Below are positions 58,514 through 64,000 of a DNA stretch of 64,000 bases, piece after piece. Origin of the DNA: Stenotrophomonas maltophilia (GTDB lineage: Bacteria > Pseudomonadota > Gammaproteobacteria > Xanthomonadales > Xanthomonadaceae); contig NZ_RXLZ01000003.1 of assembly GCF_003970865.1 (NCBI RefSeq), positions 58,677 through 122,676 on the forward strand, read 5' to 3'. Numbering within the stretch: position 1 is the stretch's first letter; the number at the start of each line of letters is the position of its first letter. The translations under genes and the position numbers were made by a program. The notes under the pieces were generated by a model, which saw only the letters and a list, made by a program, of their open reading frames with translations, did no database searches and was not told the origin of the DNA.

Positions 58514-59242
58514 TCAGCCCCCGGTGCTGCCGAGGCGGATGGTGTGTTCCACCCGGCCGCCGTAGTCGTTGATGGTGATGAAGCGGACCTGGTCGGTGCC
58601 CGCCGGTGCGGCGAACTCCAGGCTCTGCTTCGGCGCGACCATCGCGCCCTTGTCCTCGACGGCCTTTTCACTGCTGCCGGTCACGGCATGTACTTCGGCC
58701 AGAGTGACGTGGAAGGGGCTCGGGTTTTCCACCCGCAGACGGTCGCCCGTACGGGTCCAGCGCAGCGCTGCCGGCGCGTCGTTGGCGACGCCCTTCAGGC
58801 CCTGCGGCCGGTAGAAAAGCTTCAGGCGCGAACGAAACGCGACCTGCAGGTAATTCTGTTCGCCGCTGTCGGCGTTGTCCGGGGACGGCGGAACATCCAG
58901 CACGTTGAGCCAGAACACCGACTCACGGTCGGTCGGCAGCTGCGCGCCGGAGAAGATCAGTCGCAGCGCCTGGCTGCGGCCCGGCTCGACACGCGCGATC
59001 GGCGGCGTCAGCACGAACGGGGCATCGCTGGTATCGGCGGTCTGGTTGGCGTCGCCGCTGTCGATCCAGGCCTGCACCAGCGCCGGCGAATCGCCCACGT
59101 TGTCGACCTGCACGGTGACTTCGCGCGCCTGCGCCGGATAGATCACTCGCGTGCCATTGACCACCACGCCGGCCAGAGCGTTCTGGCAGAAGGGCAGCGT
59201 GAACGCTGCCAGCAGCAGCGCCCGGGGAAAGATTGCTTTCAT
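58514..59242 (-). CDS. Periplasmic fimbrial chaperone (SMF operon)
   Basis: PapD-like chaperone of 242 residues. Signal peptide to NALA, then GVVVNGTRVIYPAQAREVTV with the strand-donating basic residues, PFVLTPPIARVEPGRSQALR and the signature LPTDRESVFWLNVLDVPP. ATG 59242 gives the signal peptide. It lies 85 bases after the pilin gene, beyond a strong hairpin. Confidence 0.94.
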   Translation of the reverse strand: MKAIFPRALLLAAFTLPFCQNALAGVVVNGTRVIYPAQAREVTVQVDNVGDSPALVQAWIDSGDANQTADTSDAPFVLTPPIARVEPGRSQALRLIFSGAQLPTDRESVFWLNVLDVPPSPDNADSGEQNYLQVAFRSRLKLFYRPQGLKGVANDAPAALRWTRTGDRLRVENPSPFHVTLAEVHAVTGSSEKAVEDKGAMVAPKQSLEFAAPAGTDQVRFITINDYGGRVEHTIRLGSTGG

Positions 59243-59283
59243 CGGAAGTACTACGCTCGAGGTATGTGGCCAGGGGCCGCGAT

Positions 59284-59313
59284 GCACTGGCCGGCGCGTA
59301 CGCCGGCCAGTGC
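59284..59313 (-). promoter_or_regulatory. Perfect 13-bp hairpin between pilin and chaperone genes
   Basis: GCACTGGCCGGCG-CGTA-CGCCGGCCAGTGC, 13 paired bases and a four-base loop, without a U-run. It lies 14 bases after the pilin stop. It likely stabilises the pilin message or partly terminates, so that pilin exceeds chaperone and usher. The other fimbrial cluster has a similar hairpin in the same place. Confidence 0.7.
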
Positions 59314-59327
59314 GGGTACGACTACGA

Positions 59328-59867
59328 TCAGTTGTAGATGATCGTGTACTTGACGCTGCTGGTGACGTCGCCCGGGGTGGCGGCGGCAGTGGCGTAGTAC
59401 TCAGCGTAGTAGCTCAGGTCGGCCGAGCCGTCGGTGCCGACGGTGACCCACTGCGAGTTGGTCTGGGCCAGGCCAGCGCCAGCAGCCTTGATCGGCAGGA
59501 CCTGGTTGTTCGAACCCAGCAGCTGCAGCTGCACGTTGGTGGCAGCGTTGGCCGAAGCCTGGTTCAGCAGGCGGCCGGTGTTGAAGTCAACGGTCGAACC
59601 CGGCTCGAAGTAGGTGGCGACGTTGCCGGCGCTGCACTTGGTCAGGTTGATGGCGAACGGGGTACGGCCCGCAACGTTACCGGCGACAGCCAGGGTGTTC
59701 TTGGACACGGTCGGCAGGTTGACGGAGAAGTCCTTGCCGCCCGGGGTCGAGATGGTGCAGGTCTTGTCGGTCACCTTGCCGTTGAAGGTGATGGTGCCGT
59801 CGGCGGCGTTGGCGGCCAGCGGAGCGGCGGCCAGCATCACAGCGGCGATGAGATTGATCTTGTGCAT
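59328..59867 (-). CDS. smf-1: Major fimbrial pilin SMF-1
   Basis: A 179-residue pilin: signal peptide MHKINLIAAVMLAAAPLAAN...A, mature start ADGTITFNGKVTDKTCTIST, second cysteine in INLTKCSAGNVATYF, and the C-terminal SSVKYTIIYN with a penultimate tyrosine. Size (about 17 kDa mature), N-terminus and gene order fit the SMF-1 fimbrin of S. maltophilia, implicated in adhesion and early biofilm. It is first in its operon behind a 459-base AT-rich regulatory region. The SMF-1 name rests on resemblance from memory. Confidence 0.85.
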   Translation of the reverse strand: MHKINLIAAVMLAAAPLAANAADGTITFNGKVTDKTCTISTPGGKDFSVNLPTVSKNTLAVAGNVAGRTPFAINLTKCSAGNVATYFEPGSTVDFNTGRLLNQASANAATNVQLQLLGSNNQVLPIKAAGAGLAQTNSQWVTVGTDGSADLSYYAEYYATAAATPGDVTSSVKYTIIYN

Positions 59868-60002
59868 TCGCTTTTACCTAACCCTACTGAAGAGATGAGA
59901 AGTAGAGGAGGAAGCAAGGAGCACTGCCGGGCTATCAAGACCCATCCTTGCGTCTCACCTGTGGCCGGACTCGGACATACCTTCCCCTGAATCCGTGACG
60001 CA

Positions 60003-60032
60003 AGTATAGGCACAACTGTGATGAAAGTCACA
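60003..60032 (-). promoter_or_regulatory. Putative smf-1 promoter with perfect CRP/Clp palindrome
   Basis: TGTGA-TGAAAG-TCACA at 60017-60032 matches the CRP/Clp consensus exactly. On the minus strand a -10 TATACT lies at 60008-60003 with a weak GTGACT -35 overlapping the palindrome. The site is centred near -28 of the inferred start, a position that would suit repression of smf-1 or control of the divergent gene. Clp is the xanthomonad CRP homologue. Confidence 0.6.
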
Positions 60033-60154
60033 TTATTTTTCTGAACGACAATTTATTGACGCATTAAATGTGACGTGTTAGGCAAAATAGAGGCTCGGGG
60101 AGCGCAGGGGATTCGACGGTGGCCCGATCAGGTCACAAACGACCCTGGATGACG

Positions 60155-60244
60155 CGCCTGGTGGCGCGTTCGGCATGCGTGGAAACAGGCCTTTTTAAGG
60201 TGGAAATCACCTTATTTGATGCGCATCACTCTTTGTTGGTGATG
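60155..60244. promoter_or_regulatory. Cluster of three inverted repeats upstream of the mini-pilin gene
   Basis: ACGCGCC-TGG-TGGCGCGT (60155-60172), TAAGGTG-GAAAT-CACCTTA (60196-60214) and CATCAC...GTGATG (60224-60244) lie in a local AT-rich stretch between smf-1 and the 60327 gene. They look like regulator sites; no protein can be assigned. Confidence 0.4.
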
Positions 60245-60326
60245 GCCCTAGCAGATTCGGAATTGTCCTATTAAAGACGGATCGAACCTGTCGCTAACTA
60301 GGACACACCGAACCAGAGAACGTGTC

Positions 60327-60692
60327 ATGAGGAACTCCATTCTGCTGTGCGTGGCCCTGATGTCCGTCAGCGCACTGGCCCAGGCCAGCAGCGGCAACAT
60401 CCGTTTCAGCGGCCGCATCGCCGAGCCGGGCTGCACGACGGCCCTGTCCCAGGGTGAGCTGAGCCTGGCCGCCTGCCCGCCCTCGGCCAAGGGCTCGACG
60501 GTTGCCGTGACGGCCCTTGCCGATGGCCAGGCCGCGACGCTGCGCGACGGCAAGCGCCAAGGCCAGAAGCTGTCGGTGTCGGCCAGCGCGATGCGCGCCG
60601 GCGATATCGCCTTCTCCGAGCGTTACAGCGTGCAGGCGTCGAAGCAGCAGCCGCTGCAGGGCGCCTACCTGGTGGTGGTCGACTACCTGTAA
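60327..60692 (+). CDS. Small fimbrial-subunit-like exported protein
   Basis: A 121-residue protein with a signal peptide (SILLCVALMSVSALAQA) and a short pilin-like mature part: SSGNIRFSGRIAEPGCTTAL at the start, a second cysteine in LAACPPSAKG, and LVVVDYL at the end. It has the two cysteines and terminal aromatic of type 1 pilins but is about 50 residues shorter. It diverges from smf-1 across the regulatory region and converges with pncB. It may be a minor or chain-terminating subunit of SMF fimbriae; this is inference. Confidence 0.7.
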   Translation: MRNSILLCVALMSVSALAQASSGNIRFSGRIAEPGCTTALSQGELSLAACPPSAKGSTVAVTALADGQAATLRDGKRQGQKLSVSASAMRAGDIAFSERYSVQASKQQPLQGAYLVVVDYL

Positions 60693-60717
60693 GCCGGCCT
60701 GCTGTAAGCCGACGTGT

Positions 60718-61896
60718 TTACGCCGGCGGCAACTCGAAGACCTGGCGCAGATAGGCCAGGTAGCCCGGGTCGTCGCACATGCTCTTGCCCGGCGAATCGC
60801 TGAGCTTGGCCACCGGCTGGCCGTTGCAGCGGACCATCTTGATGACGATGTTGAGCGGCGTTGGCCCCAGATCATTGGTCAGGTGGGTGCCGACGCCGAA
60901 GGCGACCTGGCAGCGACCACGGAAGTAGTCGTACAGGCGCATCACCTTGGCGATGTCGAGCCCATCGCTGAACACCAGCACCTTGCTGCGTGCATCCACC
61001 CGGCGCTGCTGGAAGTGCGCCAGCATGCGGTCACCCCAGTCGAACGGATCGCCCGAGTCGTGGCGGACACCGTCGAACAGCTTGCAGAAGTACATATCGA
61101 AGTCGCGCAGGAACGCATCCAGGCCGACCACGTCGGACAGCGCGATGCCGAGGTCGCCGCGATACTCGCGTGCCCACGATTCCAGTGCCGCCACCTGCGA
61201 ATCACGCAGGCGTGGACCCAGCGCCTGGAAGGCCTGCAGATACTCATGGGCCATGGTGCCGTGCGGGGTCATGCCGTACAGGCGAGCGAAGTGCACGTTG
61301 CTGGTGCCGACCAGCTGCGGGCCGAGCGCGTCGCGCAGCAGCGGCAGCAGACGGGCGTGCCAGTCGCGCGAGTAGCGGCGGCGGCTGCCATAGTCGGCGA
61401 TGCGGCACTGCTCGAACCCCGGGGTATCACGCAGCAGCGCGGCCTTGGCCTGCAGGCGGCGCTCGCCCTCGGCGAAGTCGGCGGTGGTGGTGTTGCGGAA
61501 CCAGACTTCGTTGATGATCGCCAGCAGCGGCACTTCGAACAGGATGGTGTGCAGCCACGGGCCGGTGATGTCCAGTTCGATCTCGCCGGGCACGGTCTTC
61601 GACGCGCGCAGCTGGATGTACTTGCGGTCGAGATGGAACAGACCAAGGAAATCGGCGAAGTCGGGCTTCACGAAGCGCAGGCCACGCATGTAATCCAGCT
61701 CTGCGTCGCTGAAACGCAGGCTGCACAGGTGGTCGATCTCTTCGTCGATCTGGTCGATGTAATGGGCCAGGTCGATGCCGGGCGTGCGGCACTTGAACCG
61801 GTACTGCACCTGGGCGCCGGGGTGCTGGTGAAGCACCGCCTGCATCATGGTGAACTTGTACAGGTCGGTGTCGAGCAGGGACTGGATGATAGGCAT
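60718..61896 (-). CDS. pncB: Nicotinate phosphoribosyltransferase
   Basis: Makes nicotinate mononucleotide from nicotinate and PRPP in NAD salvage. The 392-residue protein starts [20 protein letters not shown] and contains [34 protein letters not shown] with the phosphorylated-His region, [15 protein letters not shown] and [19 protein letters not shown] 61896 is the family start. It is convergent with the 60327 gene. Confidence 0.96.
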   Translation of the reverse strand: MPIIQSLLDTDLYKFTMMQAVLHQHPGAQVQYRFKCRTPGIDLAHYIDQIDEEIDHLCSLRFSDAELDYMRGLRFVKPDFADFLGLFHLDRKYIQLRASKTVPGEIELDITGPWLHTILFEVPLLAIINEVWFRNTTTADFAEGERRLQAKAALLRDTPGFEQCRIADYGSRRRYSRDWHARLLPLLRDALGPQLVGTSNVHFARLYGMTPHGTMAHEYLQAFQALGPRLRDSQVAALESWAREYRGDLGIALSDVVGLDAFLRDFDMYFCKLFDGVRHDSGDPFDWGDRMLAHFQQRRVDARSKVLVFSDGLDIAKVMRLYDYFRGRCQVAFGVGTHLTNDLGPTPLNIVIKMVRCNGQPVAKLSDSPGKSMCDDPGYLAYLRQVFELPPA

Positions 61897-61970
61897 GGGG
61901 CGGATTATGCGCCCGGCAGGGTGAACCGGGGTGGCTGCGGCCACCCTCGGCTCTCCGCGGAACAGCGTTG

Positions 61971-61993
61971 GTAGATCCACGCCATGCGTGGAT
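61971..61993. repeat. Single SMAG palindrome, ATCCACGC type
   Basis: GTAGATCCACGCC-AT-GCGTGGATG between pncB and the GT2 gene downstream end. Confidence 0.8.
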
Positions 61994-62005
61994 GCCCTTT
62001 CGGCT

Positions 62006-62845
62006 CTACAACGACCTGCGCAGCAGACGCGGCACCAGCATCAGGGCGTGCGCCCAGATCGCGCCCCACACCGCCACCCGTACCGGCAGCGAACGCTGCC
62101 TGGCCTCGAACTTCTGGAAATAGCGCCACAGGCCCTTGTGCTTGTGCCATTCGACGAAGAACGGCCGCGAGCGGCTGGAGACGCCACGAACGTGGGTGAC
62201 CTGCAGGTCATTGGCGATCGCCACCACCGCCCCCGTTTCACGTGCACGCCGGCACAGATCCAGGTCCTCGGCGTGCAGGCGATAGCCGGCGTCCCAGCCT
62301 CCGATGCAATCGAACAATGCACGCGGCATCATCAGCAGCGCACCGGACAACGCCGGCACCCGCTGCAGCGCCTGCTGCGGGTCACGTGGCACCGCCAGCT
62401 TCGAGCCCTTGCCCGGCGAGCGCAGCATCATCAGGAAATCCGGGTCGCGGCGACGCACGGCTTCGTCGGCATGGCCCTGCTCGTCCACCTGCTCGACACC
62501 GAGCAGGCAATCGCCCAGTGCTTCCGCGCGGCTGCGCAGTGCGGCCAGGGTTTCCGGTTCGACCATCAGATCCGGGTTGATGAAGGCCAGCCAGGGGCTG
62601 TGCGAATCGGCCACGCCCTGGTTGTTGGCGGCGGCAAAGCCGGGATTGTCCGGATTGCCGACGAAACGCACGCGCGGGTCGTGGCTGGCATGGCGCTGCA
62701 CGATATCCAGCGTGCCATCCATCGAGCCATTGTCGATCACCCGGATCTCGGCCACGTCCTGCGCCTGGCGCAGACGCGAGAGACAGGCATCGATGGTGCT
62801 GCCGCTCTGGTAGGTGACGACGATGGCGGCAATGGCAACATTCAA
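62006..62845 (-). CDS. GT2 family glycosyltransferase (rhamnosyltransferase-like)
   Basis: A 279-residue cytosolic GT-A enzyme. Motifs: [20 protein letters not shown] at the start, [36 protein letters not shown] with INPDLMVEP as the DxD-type region, [20 protein letters not shown] and [15 protein letters not shown], as in rhamnosyl/WbbL-type transferases. It probably adds a sugar to a lipid-linked glycan. Its ATG overlaps the stop of the upstream gene by four bases. Confidence 0.88.
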   Translation of the reverse strand: MNVAIAAIVVTYQSGSTIDACLSRLRQAQDVAEIRVIDNGSMDGTLDIVQRHASHDPRVRFVGNPDNPGFAAANNQGVADSHSPWLAFINPDLMVEPETLAALRSRAEALGDCLLGVEQVDEQGHADEAVRRRDPDFLMMLRSPGKGSKLAVPRDPQQALQRVPALSGALLMMPRALFDCIGGWDAGYRLHAEDLDLCRRARETGAVVAIANDLQVTHVRGVSSRSRPFFVEWHKHKGLWRYFQKFEARQRSLPVRVAVWGAIWAHALMLVPRLLRRSL

Positions 62846-63696
62846 GCAGGAGGCTCCGGCGCGGAAGACGGGACGAACAGGTCCCCCTGTTCCTTCGGCA
62901 TTATCGCCTGCCGCATGCGCTGCTGCAGGTCGGCACGCAGGCCATGCAGCGGATCGTGCATGAGGAAGTCAGCCAGCCGTGGCACCCAGCCCGGCCAGCG
63001 CGCGGCCAGGGCCTCGAGATCGCCATCACGGCTGATCGCCTCCCCTGCCCGGCTGACGAAAGCCGTCTCGCACAACACGTTGCGCCAACCGAGGCCGGCC
63101 ATGCGCAGGCTCAGGTCGACCAGCGCCGCATTCCAGCCGGCATAGCTGTCCACATCCAGGCCCCCGGCACGTCGGCGCGCGTTGCCCCGCACCAGCACCG
63201 CATGGGTGACCGCCGATGGCAGCTCCGGGTGCAGGGTTGGCAACGTGGCGCAGGTATGCGCCAGCAGGGCCGGATCATGGGGTTCGGGATTGATTTCGCC
63301 CAGCCGTGGCCACGCCGCGGTTTCGCCGGCATTGCACCACGGGGTTGCGGTCGCAATGGCGGCATCGCGGGCGAAGGTGTCCTGCAGCTGCTGCAGCCAG
63401 CCCGGCGCAGGCACGCTGTCCGGCGCCAGCACCGCCACGTCCATGCCATCGCAGGCGCGCAGCATCTCGTCCAGGTGGGCCACCTCGCCCAGCGGCCGCG
63501 CGCGGCGGGTGTACTCGGCCTGCAGTGGCGTATGCACCAACCAGTGTTCCACCACCGCCTGCGCGCGCGGCCCGGTCTGCGCGTCGTCGGCCAGCCAGAC
63601 CGCGGTGCCCGGCGCGGTGCCGGCATCCAGTGCGGCCAGGCAGCGGTCGAGCGCGGCATCGTCCACGCACAGCGGCAACAACACGATCGCCCCCAT
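62842..63696 (-). CDS. Divergent GT2-like glycosyltransferase
   Basis: A 284-residue protein starting MGAIVLLPLCVDDAALDRCL with GGAGG four bases upstream; the frame is open nine codons further to 63723. The GT-A-like pattern (TAVWLADDAQTGPRAQAVVE, MDVAVLAPDSVPAPGWLQQL, SLRMAGLGWRNVLCETAFVS) suggests a GT2 relative, but the DxD motif is replaced by APDSV. It overlaps the next GT2 gene by four bases, so the two work in one pathway, probably surface polysaccharide. Confidence 0.7.
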   Translation of the reverse strand: MGAIVLLPLCVDDAALDRCLAALDAGTAPGTAVWLADDAQTGPRAQAVVEHWLVHTPLQAEYTRRARPLGEVAHLDEMLRACDGMDVAVLAPDSVPAPGWLQQLQDTFARDAAIATATPWCNAGETAAWPRLGEINPEPHDPALLAHTCATLPTLHPELPSAVTHAVLVRGNARRRAGGLDVDSYAGWNAALVDLSLRMAGLGWRNVLCETAFVSRAGEAISRDGDLEALAARWPGWVPRLADFLMHDPLHGLRADLQQRMRQAIMPKEQGDLFVPSSAPEPPA

Positions 63697-64000
63697 CCCG
63701 CCTCCGTGGTTGTCGGTGGCCACAGCCTAGCACTGGGAGGGTATCGGCCGGGTTGCACCCGGCGCCCGCAGAGGCCAGAGCCAGAGCCGAAGCAACAGCC
63801 GGAGCAAAAGCTGGGTTCCTGGGGGATGGCGGGGTGGGTCCGGCTGCCTGGGACGCCGTAAACCCGTCCCCGGGGGCCTCGCCCCCGCGCCCACGCCCCG
63901 GACCCCCCCGCCCCCCGACCCCCCCCGCCTCCGCCGACCGCCCCCGCCTCCCCCGGTCAGCCCTCCCAGATCCACCAGCCTGTCCCTCGCGGCCCACGCG
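63697..64000. other. Gene-free end of window with C-rich low-complexity tail
   Basis: The first ~150 bases are ordinary intergenic sequence. From about 63860 onward the sequence becomes runs of C with interspersed G (for example GGACCCCCCCGCCCCCCGA), unlike anything else in the window. No gene, repeat or RNA is recognised. It most resembles a low-quality contig end. Confidence 0.6.

Overview
The window is a high-GC gammaproteobacterial chromosome segment that I assign to Stenotrophomonas, most likely the S. maltophilia complex. The evidence is the dcw cluster layout without murD, an SMF-1-type fimbrial operon, an Ax21-family outer membrane protein, and many short palindromes of the SMAG (GTAG-headed) REP family described from S. 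maltophilia. No prophage, insertion sequence, CRISPR array, tRNA or rRNA was seen.

Layout. 1-12250 (minus strand): division and cell-wall (dcw) operon mraZ-rsmH-ftsL-ftsI-murE-murF-mraY-ftsW-murG-murC-ddlB, tightly overlapping, with a readable promoter and a four-box MraZ operator; ddlB runs off the left edge. 12490-22850: housekeeping and unknown genes (NRDE/TANGO2 protein, DM13 protein, RNase P RNA, rsmI, lpoA-like lipoprotein, yraN, a YdjM-like membrane protein carrying in-frame SMAG repeats, a GlcD-type FAD oxidase, an OafA-type acyltransferase, and a small helical protein behind a three-hairpin leader). 22874-28522: a chaperone-usher fimbrial cluster split into two divergent transcripts. 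29095-33268: riboflavin operon FMN riboswitch-ribE-ribB(X)-ribH-nusB-thiL; ribD and nrdR lie separately at 35675-37449. 33459-35639: Ax21-like barrel and two exported unknown proteins. 37647-39810: an array of duplicated small multi-pass membrane proteins with a chimeric junction. 39877-45127: glyA, an RcnB-like protein, ettA and an NCS2-type purine permease.

45211-54564 is the most interesting accessory locus. It encodes WecB (UDP-GlcNAc 2-epimerase), a BcsB-like periplasmic protein, an NfrB-like glycosyltransferase with tandem MshEN (c-di-GMP-binding-type) motifs, an NfrA-like TPR/outer-membrane protein, and a convergent DUF4434 protein. It resembles the E. coli N4-phage-receptor glycan pathway combined with a cellulose-synthase-like BcsB subunit, and I propose it makes and exports a c-di-GMP-controlled ManNAc-type exopolysaccharide.

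54832-59867 is the SMF-1-like fimbrial operon (pilin, chaperone, usher, tip adhesin). Its AT-rich upstream region has a perfect CRP/Clp palindrome and a divergent mini-pilin gene. 60718-63696 holds pncB and two overlapping GT2-type glycosyltransferases. The last ~150 bases are C-rich low-complexity sequence that looks like a poor-quality contig end. The surface structures (two fimbriae and the exopolysaccharide) may share c-di-GMP/Clp control; that link is inference.
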